From: Rhizophlyctis rosea
Taxonomy: Eukaryota; Chytridiomycota; Chytridiomycetes; Rhizophlyctidales; Rhizophlyctidaceae
DNA: 64,000 nucleotides
Direction of reading: 5' to 3'
NCBI GenBank assembly: GCA_027596075.1
Contig: JADGJC010000028.1
Location: forward strand, 124,001-188,000
The notes beneath the pieces are model-generated. The model did not search any database, was not told where the DNA came from, and saw only the letters and a program-made list of their open reading frames with translations. This document shows, piece by piece, positions 36,034 to 47,110 of the stretch. Position numbers and translations under genes: made by a program. Each line of letters begins with the position of its first letter. Positions within the stretch are counted from its first letter, which is position 1.

Positions 36034-36981
36034 ATGATTCCGACCAACCCATATGCGATGCTTGCAGGTTTGAGCGCAGAAGACGACCGGAGTAATGAGG
36101 TAGTCAATGAAGGGAGTGATATGGACGACTCCGGAGCGTCAGAACACAGTGATAACGAAATCAGCGGCGACGACGACTACGCCGACTGTGAAGAACATGT
36201 CCTGGACAACTCTTTTGACCCTTCCATCACCAAAGAGATCTTCCTCGCCCACTGCACACCCATCACCGTAACCGCCAACCCAACAGAAGTCAGCAACCCC
36301 TACTACACAGCCATGGTCAAAAGCAAACTCTCCGCCTGGTCCGCATCCTCCCACTTCTTCGGCATTGCCCACGAAGATTACCCACACCCAGTCTGGTGCT
36401 TCTCCCGCTTCGGTCAAACCACCACTACCCTCCCTCACGAAATCACAACCACTCCCACCTCCCCAAACACCATCCCCTTCACCCTCCCAACCGGCACCAA
36501 AATCCTCATAGCAGGGGAACACGAAGACAGCTACGACCCCGACTTCCAAATCTACAACGACATAACCCTCATTTTCCCGGATGACACCGTCCAAATATAC
36601 CAATACCCAACCACTTCCTTCCCTCCAACCGACTTTCACACCGCAACGCTTATCGATTCCAAAATCTACATCATCGGTAATACGGGGTATACACATGACC
36701 GGAAAGAGAGGGTACAGGTGTGTATTTTGGATCTCACTACTCTGAAGATGGAGGTTGTTCAAGATACGTGTGGAGACGATCCTGGGTGGATCAGTAGTCA
36801 TGAGGCTGAGGTAGATGGAGAGGGAACTATCTTGATTAAGGTCTTGGAGGGTACGTTTTGTACGAATCATGGTGGGTGTAGGGTTGGGCATTGGGTGTAT
36901 CACACGGAGGAAGCGAGGTGGGAGGAGGTGAATGATGGGGATGGAGGGGTAGTGTCAAGGGAGGAGAGTCCCAACCGGTGA
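36034..36981 (+). CDS. Kelch-like propeller protein of unknown role, single exon
   Basis: Uninterrupted frame of 315 residues. The first 60 residues are acidic (MIPTNPYAMLAGLSAEDD, then DDSGASEHSDNE). The remainder resembles a beta-propeller family with kelch-type strands: WCFSRFGQTTTTLP, then TKILIAGEHEDSYDPDF with YNDITLI, FHTATLIDSKIYIIGNTGY, VCILDLTTLKMEVV, and DDPGWISSHEAEVDGEGTI. The HTATLI...IYIIG and PGWISxH blocks recall a group of short kelch-like proteins found in bacteria and some protists and fungi. ATG 36034 is chosen; upstream in frame there is only TTG. No catalytic residues are apparent. The absence of introns stands out among its neighbours. Confidence 0.6.
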   Translation: MIPTNPYAMLAGLSAEDDRSNEVVNEGSDMDDSGASEHSDNEISGDDDYADCEEHVLDNSFDPSITKEIFLAHCTPITVTANPTEVSNPYYTAMVKSKLSAWSASSHFFGIAHEDYPHPVWCFSRFGQTTTTLPHEITTTPTSPNTIPFTLPTGTKILIAGEHEDSYDPDFQIYNDITLIFPDDTVQIYQYPTTSFPPTDFHTATLIDSKIYIIGNTGYTHDRKERVQVCILDLTTLKMEVVQDTCGDDPGWISSHEAEVDGEGTILIKVLEGTFCTNHGGCRVGHWVYHTEEARWEEVNDGDGGVVSREESPNR

Positions 36982-37238
36982 CGGGGAATGTATGCGGGCA
37001 ACAAATGTGGAAGTGGGATCTGCATCCAGTCGGCAAACAAGCTTGACATGGCGTTCGTGCATGCATATGTACATATTGTGTAAATAAATGCACTTTTGCA
37101 AGGATGGACCAAAGAAAGAAGGCCAGACGCACAATAATATATTGTCAGTCATTATGGGGCAAACGTATCGGAGTGGAAGTTGCAAGCTCAGGCGTAAGTG
37201 GTGGTAGGGAACTTGCAAATATATTTGCGAATCCCACA

Positions 37239-40200
37239 TCAATACCCAATCTGACTAATTGGCTTCAAAAACTCCCCCTGCCGCTCCTCATACAACTCCT
37301 TCATAATACTCAAGACAGTCGCACACATCCGTATAACCTCCTGATCCGTGTCCTGCTCAATCACATCTGCACCGGCACCACCAAGAAGGCAATCATCAGT
37401 TTTCACCTACTCAGGAAACTATCCACATCAACCACAAAATCATACTCACCCCCAACCCACTTCTGCACCTCAAACAACTCCCCAACATCTCCAACCACAT
37501 CATCTCTCGCCCCAAACTCATCAAACAAAACCGACGGCGGCGTCGCTGTCAATATGACGGAAATAGCGAACAGCAGCTCGGTTTGGATCTTGACAGCCTT
37601 GACTTGGTAGGGCACGAAACGTAGGGACCAGACGAGGTCGAAGAGTTCGCGGGACATTTTGCGGGCATCGGGGGTGTGTGCTGGTGATGGACGTTGTTGA
37701 GTCACATGTTCACAAGCGCGAGGATTAATGGGGAATTATGATAAATGTTACCTGCACAATGTAAAATGATCGCTGCCGTCGTGATAAACTTCTGTGGTAA
37801 CATCGTCGCGGTCGATCCTCTAAAAACATTGTATCCATTCCTACATGAACAGTCAAGTCGCAGAACCAGTTTTAGACATTGACGCCAGAAACCAAATATG
37901 CCAACAACCAAAAACCGAGCTCCCCTCCATCAAAAACTCACCCCGCCTTCTGAAAACCCCCCAGAAGCGGGAACAAAAACGCCCCCGCAACATCCGAAAA
38001 CCTATTCGCCTGCGCTTTCTTTACCGGCACCAAAGACTTTCGCGAAAATCTGCGCGTCTTGGCCTTGATTCGTTCCGCGATGATGTCCGTCGCGGATGGA
38101 GGGTTCGTACGAGACCGCGAAATAGCACTCATCGCCGGCGGGTCGGGCTCGTCTTTAAGTGCGCTGAGTTCCATGGCGGCTGTGGCGAGACAGGTCAAGA
38201 CGTCAAGCCGTTGACCGAGGGAGTAGTTTTTCTCGAAGAAGGCGTCGATGGCGTGTCTGTAGGAACATGTCTTTTAGTGAATAGGAACTCTTCAGAAAGC
38301 ATGACAACAGCTGAACGCCTACCTGGAAGCCTGCAGGGGAATTTGCACAACAACTGCCACCATAGCACCCATCCGATTCTTGACAAACCCGTCCAGATCG
38401 TAATTATTCTGCAGATTCAGGAGCGTCCAACAAAGATCTTTGCTGATTTCGGCTGTGTGATGATACAAGTCAGAATGATGAAGTCCATGCACTTGTTGCG
38501 CACGATATACGCCGACGGAACAAAGGGAAGAAGCTTCATTACCCAGTTCTCGTGGTGAGGTACTTCGGATCACGCCTTCCACACTCTGTAAAGCCAGTTC
38601 CAGTTTATCTGGATCCTCTTCACTCCGTAGCCATTGCATGCAGTCTCGGATGTATCTTTGGACATATTGGTTATCAGCGATCAACAGTTAAGTAAAGTTG
38701 GTGTTTTGCTCTGCAATCAGCGATGCCCCACCTTGGCGGCTTCAACCGCTTGCCGCCGGATTCTGCGGTCTCGCTCGCGTCTTCGGACATGTCGTACGGT
38801 TCCAGGTCCTCGTCATCGCTGTCGGCGTCGTCTGAAAACATATGATCAATGAGCACGAGCGTCATAGCTGATGACTCTTTCCCAGTTGTTGGCCTACCAT
38901 TGGAAATGTGCATACTTTTACGGACAGTATTGCCGCTATCTGGATGATGGCTGAGTATCAATCACAGTACACCTCAAAATCCCGTTGAACATGCGGGTCG
39001 CGTCACCTTGAACTTTCGCAAACTCAACCTTCGCTTCGTCCTCCTTCTGGCTCGCAACAACAGCATCCTCCTCAACGTGCTCCTCTCCCTCCTCCTCAGT
39101 CATCGGCTCAGCCAACTTCCGCAACGCGCGTGACGCATCATCTTCCTCCAACTCAAAGCTCAACACCTCCGACCCATCGGATATCTTGGAAAAGCATTCG
39201 GCCGTAACCTACAGTAACGATCAGACATTCAAAACCAAAGAAGTGAGGTCGAAAATATGACTAAAAGGGCCGACTCACCATGGCCAACCGCCTCACCCTC
39301 GTCACAGTACTATCAAGATACTTCCCCATCCCAGATATGAACCGGCTCGTCAAATGTTTCTCACTCAGATCTTCCTTCGTGGTGTAACTGAGACAAACTA
39401 AGATGCCGTGCGTAACATCTGTGGTCTCACCAAATGAGTTACGCTCTTCCTGGTGAGATCCAGCAGCCGCACTGAAGAAACTCACATTGCATCTGCTCCC
39501 AAGTGGAATGCTGAATAAAGTTGATGTCGGTCCATACTTCGATAAGTTGCTCAAGAACGCCGTGAACACATAGTTCTGGTGAGGATGTTGGTGGGCGCGG
39601 GCATATTGAAGAGTAAATCAACGCAATCATACCAGATGTCTTCGGAAATGTGGAGTACCAATGAATCAACACCTTCAGCACATCGTCCCCGTATACACGA
39701 TCCACTAAGAACTTGTGGCGGAATAAGTACAGCAGTTGTGGGTTGTTTTCTACGCTCGATTGACCAACGAGTGCAGACAGGAGTTCGCTGTCCTTTTTGA
39801 TGGTCAGGAAACCTAAAAATGGTTGCTTCAGGTAACTGGGACCTGTCCATCAACAATCAAGATTAGACATTACCTGACGATTTTGCCTTCGAAGTACGGA
39901 ATTGAGTCAACAAGGCAGCGAGAACACTTTCTGCCTTCTCATGAGATAGGAGGTTCAAAATCTTCTGCCAGAGCGCTTGGACGGATAGGTCTTTCAGGGC
40001 ATTGAGATTATGCAGTGGTAAGACCGAGTCTATCATTTTGGACGTCAGTAAAAAAGCCGCTTTGTCTTCATGTTCGTTGATGCAACCTGCGTGGCCCAAC
40101 CGAACTACTCTTTCGATCAACTGAGCTGTGCAGTTTGTAAATTGCTCTTCGTCCTGTTCTATGATATCTTGGTATGGCATGAGCTTTCACTGTGTGGGTT

Positions 40201-41001
40201 CTTGATATCCCAACACATTCAACCAACCCGCATTTTCCCTGGCAAATGAATGGACCGCCTTTGCAATGCCTTTTCCCAGGAAGGGATAATAATGTCTAAA
40301 GACCGAATATTATTGGTATATTGGAAGTACATACAATCGACGGAACCATTTCTGCTCTGGAAAACATACGTGGGCCAGAAGAAGGGCAAGGCGTTCTTCT
40401 CAAAGACATTCGCTATCTTATCTGGAATGGTACAGACACAAGAAACATATTCGGACCAAGCGAAACGAACGGACGCGGAATTCTTCGCGCCTCCGCTTGG
40501 TGAGCCTAAACCGTTGTGGGCAGCTGTGTAGAACCCGTACACATCGTGCGAGGACAGCAACTGTTCCAAAAGCTTGGTCGCCTCCTTGAGCACATATGAG
40601 TGCTCCTTCTGAGATATGGAAGCTGCTAGTACGCGCAAACAACCGTGCAGATAACTCGTGAGAGGACCTATGGCCGGAGGCACGAAATACGGGTCAAACA
40701 GCTGTGATCGCTCACTGCTGCTCAAAGCCGCTGTCCAGTGAACTGCACACTGCCGGAGTAAAGACTCGATATGCTTCTCGTATCTTTTACTGGAAAAGTT
40801 TGCTCTGTACGTCCTCAAAGCCGCAGGGTCTAGTCGATTGAAGAACGTCGAGGAACGCAAGGCCGCTTTTAGACTTTGAGATGGCGGTGCGCTCGGGGTT
40901 TCGAACAAGAAAGTCAGAGGCTCTGTCAGACCGCGTTTCGCGACGAAAGAGTCGTCAGTCGTACGAAGAGCATTACGAATAGCGTCCAGTGGGTCGTCCA
41001 T
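37239..41001 (-). CDS. TEL2: Telomere length regulation protein TEL2/TELO2
   Basis: HEAT-repeat subunit of the TTT (Tel2-Tti1-Tti2) co-chaperone that folds PIKK kinases such as TOR, ATM and ATR. ATG 41001 begins MDDPLDAIRNALRT. The long first exon gives FFWPTYVFQSRNGSVDC. Further exons carry RKFLVDRVYGDD-like segments (RHKFLVDRVYGDDVLKVL) and LTSRFISGMGKYLDS. An acidic linker comes with DDADSDDEDLEPYDMSE, and then CMQWLRSEEDPDKLELAL and LLNLQNNYDLDGF. The C-terminal conserved region shows KTRRFSRKSLVPVKK followed by NRFSDVAGAFLFPLL, the family signature. The last exons give WSLRFVPYQVKAVK and, after an intron, VIEQDTDQEVIRMCATVL with a stop at 37239. About twelve exons, total near 950 residues. 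Individual exon edges in the middle were not all checked. Confidence 0.85.
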
Positions 41002-41767
41002 GATGGACGAGGGTGTGGGAGTAAGTGATCAGAACAACTGTCAAAATAGATCTTCGTTTATGGGTGTCAAAATGTTGAGGGGGGGGTGACTGAGCCGGTA
41101 AAATCAAGCAGCTAAAACAAGCTAGTGCAATGCTATCGGCAATCAGTTGCATGATCGGCGGAGGACCGACGGAGCGGCATCAGGATGGCAATTCTGCCAA
41201 ATGCGGATAAACAGGCAGGTGGGGCAAAGCCACGTGTGCCGAACCAGATCCTTTTGCTTGGCCGAAAGTCACGAGATCACATGACTCCAGTCAGTAAAAG
41301 ACTGGGGTGATTCACCACTCACTGAGTCACTGTTGACATGCAAAGGGGTTGTTGGGGTCCGAAGGTCATTGGACATCACCCGATGCTCTGGTGCGGCCAG
41401 ACCAGAAACCAGGGTCCATACATTCCCCTTGAGACACTCACAGAGTCAGACACCGCCCCCGAATTTGACTTCGAGCGGCAAACTGCGGGAAACAGCTCTT
41501 CAATGTGATCCAACTGTGCCCAATGTTCTGGTCAGAAGGGTGATTGCTGGTGAAGCAAAGATTCGCTTTGTGAAAAAGTGGGTTCAAAATTCCGTGGGGA
41601 AAACTTATTCCTATCATATCAGAAACTGCAATATCAACAACCCACTACTTATCGGTCGTCTGCAAAAGCAGTGAAAAGCACTTCGCCTGCTCAAACTGAC
41701 AGTATTCATATAACTTCGGCATCTACAAAGTCTGTGTGGGAACCGTCGCTGACGGATATACGCAACA
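41002..41767. other. Divergent intergenic region
   Basis: 766 bases between the starts of TEL2 (-) and a Ser/Thr kinase (+). No gene recognised. A run of nine G occurs at about 41077-41085. It presumably holds both promoters. Confidence 0.4.
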
Positions 41768-43229
41768 ATGCCATACCCCCTCAAGGTTGGGGACGATGAC
41801 TACCTCCCCCTCACACCACCTGCATCGCCCTCCCCACGTTCTCCAAGCCCGCTATCTGCTCCCACACAAATAGGACCTTACAGTCTTCTGAATTTGTTGG
41901 GCAACGGCACCTTCGGGTCGGTCCACAGAGCTGTGGATAAGCGGTCCTCAATAGATAGTAGAACCGGGAAGCAGCGCTCCGTCGCTGTCAAGTATGTTCG
42001 GAAGGGACTGCGGTCGCATGTTGGGGGTTTGATGGAAGAGCACATGCTACGACACGAAGCGGCTGTGCTCAAGCAACTACATGAGGGCGGAACGAACGTG
42101 AATGGATTGGACGGTTGGACTGGTGAAAGGGAAAGAATAGCTAGGAGTAGGATTGTCTCTCTTTTGGATGTCATTGATACTAGCGAGTATTTCGCTACAG
42201 TGATGGACCTAGCGGAGGGGGGTGAACTTCACGACATGGTTTTATCAAGAAGTAACTCGAAGGAGGATGTGGGTATGGATGACCATGGGCTGGACGAAGA
42301 TGTTGCTCGGAGAATCTTCAAGGAGTTGACTCAAGGTATGTTTTGGAATTTCTCAGTATCGGTATATTGCAATCTACAAAGCATATTAAATCACATGTCA
42401 CGCAGGTGTCGCGTATCTACATCACAGAAACATTTCCCACCGTGACCTCAAACTCGAAAACATCCTCCTCACAAAACGCACTCACGTCAAACTCGGCGAC
42501 TTTGGCCTCTCATACGCTTTCGACCCTTCCTCTCCTTCCTCCGATATCCGCGCCGGTTCCGACCCCTACCTCCCACCCGAAGTCGTTCTTTCCCGCCCAA
42601 CCGTCGACCTACGAGCCGCCGACATATGGGCCATGGGCGTCGTCCTCTACGCCATGCTAACTGCCCGCATGCCATTCTCTAACGACGAAGCCGCCGTGAA
42701 AGCAGGAATCCTGGCAGCAGACGGGTTCGGTCGGGATCCGGGGGCGGTCGCACGTGCCAACTCCATCAACCGGCGGAAAATGTATGCGCGCATTGCGACT
42801 GCAACGTACAGTTTTACACCGGAGGAAAATGAGGTTTTGTCGCCCGAAGTGAAGGACTTGCTCTCTAGGTTGCTGTGTAAAAATGTGGAGGAGCGGATCA
42901 CGGCGGAGGAGGCATTATCTCACCCGTGGATTGCTTGTGGGGGGACTGGTTGGGAGTTGGACGAGGACGAGCGGGAACGTTCGGAGGAGCCTAAACAAGA
43001 GCGGGAAACGGGTCAGGCGGACGAAGATTTAGGTCTTATGGACTTGGACACTCCCTATCTAAAGATCTCCTCAAACGGCGAACTAACCTTCGCGGATCTG
43101 GGGGAGCGGCGGTACGGGCCAGCATCGTGGGGTGATCAAGCGTTTGCAGCGCTTGCTAAGGTAGTTAGTGGGAATGGAGGTTTTGACTTTGGCGGAGGCT
43201 CATACTGGAATGTGGCAATTGCTCGATAG
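41768..43229 (+). CDS. Serine/threonine protein kinase, CAMK/SNF1-like
   Basis: Complete kinase domain split by a single intron (GTATG...CACGCAG, about 42336-42405) that rejoins as QGVAYLHHRNISHRDLKLEN. Visible motifs: glycine loop GNGTFGSVH, lysine in VAVKYV, HRDLKLEN, DFGLSYAF, and the activation-loop end DPYLPPEVV, with PPE replacing the usual APE. DIWAMGVVLYAMLTARMPF marks subdomain IX. An insert of about 35 residues after the lysine strand and one of about 15 before helix E are unusual. The final 90 residues are acidic and glycine-rich with no known domain. ATG 41768 is followed by a Pro/Ser-rich leader. No close named orthologue recognised; CAMK group is the best placement. Confidence 0.82.
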
Positions 43230-43419
43230 TTTAGAGCTCTGTAACGTTAGGGTTTTGTTGATTCATGTACTGTAACATATTATCCAAGGCACGTTAGTGT
43301 CACCATAGGTGATGGTTGTAAATATACAAGGCACGTTCTTTATGACTTCCATTGTCTCATATTGATTGGAGATATGTACATCTGAACTTGACGAGATGAA
43401 AAGTCCCTTCATCACCTCC

Positions 43420-44304
43420 CTACTCTTCTTTCTTTGCCTTCCCACGCTTTGTGTCCTGCGAGAAGAAAGAGGTCAGTTGGGTTTGCCTATCGAAACAATC
43501 GCGACTGCGGTTGACACGTACCGCAACCTTCTTCTTGTCCCGGTTGTAGTAAATCATCTGCGAGACGTTTACAAAGTTCAAACTGCAGGAAATCCCCACC
43601 GACACCAAGAGCAGCGGGTCTTTGACTTCTTGAACAATGGTGAACAGGCGGGCAGCAGATCCACCGAACTGCATAAAAACTGTGGCGCGGGACAACTGAC
43701 CCGTGCCCTTTGTTTTGAAGTTGCGGTAGATTTGGGGGACTTTCGAGCTGATTCCGAGTCCTATGGTGCTTGCTTGGAGCACGGCCAGCGTGCTTGTTGG
43801 GATTAAGGTGGGATGTGATAGGAGCGATCCGGCGGCCAAGAGGACGGCGATGAAACCTATTAGACCGGTGGTGTTTCTCGAATAGAACATGATGAGGATG
43901 CAGATTAGTACATCGGAACTTGCGAGGAATGCCACTGTGTAATGAGCAACAGTTAGCGAAAGAAGTTGTAATACTGGCATGGTTAATGGTTACTTACACT
44001 CTCCATAGGTAGTGATCGGGTTCCCAGACCGCCAATTGTACGCCAAACTGATCGCGAAAGCAGCCGTCTCCAACAAATATCCCGCCAGGGATACGCCCGC
44101 GGCACTACCAGCGTTGACGATCTTCAGAAGTTGAGGAATCTTTTGAATAGTAGCGTTGACGATAATGGCTAGGCCCAAAACTTTTGACAGGAGTAGTTTG
44201 AAGCAGTCGCCTGCAGCAAGGTCCAGAGCCGCCACAGCGTGTGCGCATTTCCGACCGACCAGCGGCTCAAGGAAGGCGCTTTGGATGTAGGCTGTGGATG
44301 ACAT
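43420..44304 (-). CDS. MPDU1: Mannose-P-dolichol utilisation protein MPDU1 (PQ-loop)
   Basis: ER membrane protein needed for use of mannose- and glucose-phosphate-dolichol in N-glycan, O-mannose and GPI assembly. Start MSSTAYIQSAFLEPLVG at 44304. It has two PQ-loop repeats: QKIPQLLKIVNAGSAAGVSL in the first exon and SKVPQIYRNFKTKGTGQLS in the second. Several hydrophobic segments fit seven membrane helices. A last intron (GTACGT...TCTCGCAG) leads to DTKRGKAKKEE and stop 43420. The terminal KKEE fits the KKxx ER-retrieval signal. About 245 residues, the usual length. Three exons. It is convergent with the upstream kinase. Confidence 0.92.
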
Positions 44305-45278
44305 TGGGTATTGGGCAAATGGCAGAGTGTAAAGGGGAAAAGGAAAGTGTTCAAGAATGTGGAGGAATTAGGTCTGGCACGTCAACACTGCGCCACTCCG
44401 ACGCACTCCTTCTGCGACAAGTTACGGTACGCACTTCTTGAAGTTCAAGGATTGCACGATTTCAAACATATACACACACGAACTACCGCACAACAGTACA
44501 AACGGATGTATTCCCACCGACTGGACTTGAACCAGTATCTCCCACCCAAAGGTGGCGCTCGACATTGAGCTACGGCAGAAGTAGTTGTTTTTGGAGCTGG
44601 AAAGATATCCAACAACCGTTGAATACCCCCAACAGACGCAAACCCCCAAACCTGAGGTGAATGCGCTCCCTAAGGGACTGCTCCGAACCCACACAACATC
44701 ACCAGCAGAGACTACTAAAAGCGCGAACGCCTCGCCCAGAGTTCGCCCAAGCACCCCCTCACCCTTACCTAAAGTGAGGCCCGTGGCGCCTGGGCAGTAA
44801 CTCGGTCAAGTTCGCAAGAAAGAAGCCAGAAGGAAAAGGAACAGCCATCCTGCTACGACCTAGGCGTCCATACACTCTGCACCCTGTTGCCCTCTCCGAA
44901 GATTAGGCACGCCACGACACCATGCATAGCCACACCAATGCGCCTGATACATGGATAGGGGTGGAGAGCTCTGGTCTCTAACAATATTGTTATCTGTCCT
45001 AGGGTGGCTTCCCGGCTCGATGAAACGGCCAGGGACGTCGGGATGAAGAAAGAGATTGAAAAGTTGGGAGATGAAGAGTGGTAAAAGAGAAAATGAGAGT
45101 GAGAAAATTTCGACTTCGATTCTGATGACCTGCAGTGAAGATCGACGTCACGCGCCAGCCAAGCCACAAGGGGTCTGAATGACTCACTCTGACCGTACAC
45201 GCGGGTTCAAGGTCCGCTCTGACAGACGGTCAACCCATCTTCCGAAATTTCCTCTATTATGACTGTTCACCTTCTCCC
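44305..45278. other. Divergent intergenic region containing a tRNA-like locus
   Basis: 974 bases between MPDU1 (-) and the NIP45-like gene (+). Apart from the tRNA-like sequence at 44512-44579 I see no gene. Short open frames on both strands lack family features. Confidence 0.45.
44512..44579 (-). tRNA. tRNA-like sequence with a shortened anticodon arm; identity unassigned
   Basis: The minus strand shows most of a tRNA: D-stem GCTC/GAGC, T-arm ACTGG-TTCAAGT-CCAGT and discriminator A. The acceptor TCTGCCG against CGGTGGG pairs only with three G-T wobbles. The anticodon region CCACCTTTGGGTGG folds as a perfect 5-bp stem around only four bases (TTTG), instead of a 7-base loop. Forcing a 7-base loop gives either TGG (Pro) or TTG (Gln), both with mismatched stems. 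D-loop is short and lacks the GG pair. A tRNA pseudogene or organelle-derived copy is more likely than a working cytosolic tRNA. Confidence 0.5.
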
Positions 45279-47053
45279 ATGCTTTCAAAAGATAAGATGG
45301 CCGACATCGAAATTCTATCAGACCCTGACGACGACATACCTATCGCACCTCAGAAAGCCCCAAAACGAAAAGCCAAGGCACCTGCCAAAACGGTAGAAAG
45401 AGAGCAGTCACCAGACGAACCGCCGCCCCAGACCCATTCTGACAGCGAGGAGGAGCGCGCTCCAAAACGACCGCGAAGAAGACCTCCACCACGGCCACAG
45501 CCCAACCTAAATGGACCAATTGACGAGGACGCGTTGTTCGATCTTGGTGGGGCGACAAAACCTGCGACAGCGCCCCCACGACCTGTGCAACCGAGACGAA
45601 GGAGTTCAAGTGAGCACACGTGAGGGCCCATAGGCAGATTCCACTTGAGGCTAAATGTGTTTCTGCGAAGATCTGTCAAGGACAAGAAGTACGCTCTCAG
45701 AGTCTTCAGTTGGATCTGAGTCAAAGTCGTTGTCACAGACCGATCGAAAAGGGAAGAGACCCGCTTTACAATCAACTCAACCCGACGTGCCAACATTGAT
45801 AGAAGACGACACGCTAACTTTGTCATCAAAGTATGTATATCGAATTTTTTGAGATTTGTCTTGAGTTTGCTGGCTTACTTGCCGAATTTTCTTTGCCGCT
45901 TCAAGTGAAGAAACGCCGAATGTGTCAAATCCATCCAATGTTCCACTGCGGCGTGAGCCATCACCTCCCCTTATCCCGCCACCACCAGAGGTAAATCCTA
46001 CACCTCGAGAGTTGAGGAATCTTCAGTAAGTCCGCCTGTATCTTCCTCCCCACTTCTCCTTTCCCCACAACCTCATGTATGCTCTCAATCTTGTCAGACG
46101 AAGTCTCCAAAAATATGCCTCCACCTTTGTGGTGGAAGATGACCCCGATATCGAAATGATTGAGAATCCAAAACCGACCACTACAAAACCCGCAGCATCC
46201 GTCCCGCCACCACCCCCTTCAGAGCCCGTTACAATAAAAGTGAACTTCGTCGTCTGGCCGCCTGATGCAAGTGATAAACCAAAGTCCATCAAAATCAAAA
46301 TTCAGCAGGTGTGCGATTGGCGTGCCATCTTCACATGGTAATGAACACGTCACGGCGTTCTTTGACATAACCCTGTTCAACCTAGTCGGATTGCTTCCAA
46401 AAAATCTTCGAAGCGCTTGCGAACAAACTCAGCGTAGCGCAGTCGGACCTGGTGCTCACTTACAAAAACGCCAAAATATTTTCGTTTGCCACCCCTGCTG
46501 GATGCGGGATCACCAGTACTGCCACCATTGGTAGGTGAAGTCATGGTTTGTTTTCCAAATGAGATGAAACTGGACATCTAAACCGGAACATGTACCCCGA
46601 CAGAGTGCCATCGCAGCAGAGCAGCATTTGACGCCTATTGCAAACACCGGGACGAGCAAAAGCGACGCGACACAAAAGCACTTCTTGAAGAGAAAGACAC
46701 CGTTGAGGAGATCCAGGCAGTGAACGAAGAAGACAGTGGACCATCTGAGGACATGTACATAGCGATCAAATTGCAAGAGAAAAGCGGCAAAGTATACAAA
46801 ATCAAAATCCTGAAGGTATGGTCACCTAATCTTGAAATTGGGGGATGTAATTCGCTCGATTTCGCGCTAAAGGCCCATCGTTCAGACCTCCACTATCGAC
46901 AAGCTTATCGCCAGTTACATCAAACTACGAGACGAACCATTGCCGACGGGCGCGAACGTTCGGGTCTTTTGGGATGGAGAGGTGTTGGGAAATGCTACTG
47001 TGCTAAGTGACACGGAGATTGAAAGTGGTGATGTGGTGGAGATTAGGACTTGA
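45279..47053 (+). CDS. SUMO-like domain protein, NIP45/Rad60/Esc2 family
   Basis: Family with tandem SUMO-like domains that supports SUMO-dependent genome stability, probably with Ubc9 and Smc5/6. The N-terminus is acidic and basic low complexity (MADIEILSDPDDD, KRKAKAPAK, RPRRRPPPRPQ). The central SUMO-like domain reads TIKVNFVVWPPDA, then FEALANKLSVAQSDLVLTYK and IFSFATPAGCG. A linker helix follows (RAAFDAYCKHRDEQKRRD). The C-terminal SUMO-like domain reads MYIAIKLQEKSGKVYKIKI, then STIDKLIASYIKLRDEPLP, NVRVFWDGEVL and DTEIESGDVVEIRT. Around eight exons. Two possible ATGs, 45279 and 45297, in the same frame. The last exon ends at 47053, only 57 nt from the opposing CHO1 stop. Confidence 0.87.
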
Positions 47054-47110
47054 TGCTGATTGAGTCGCTTTGGAGATGGTGCAAAATCTTTCTGCCTTTC
47101 TGTACATACT

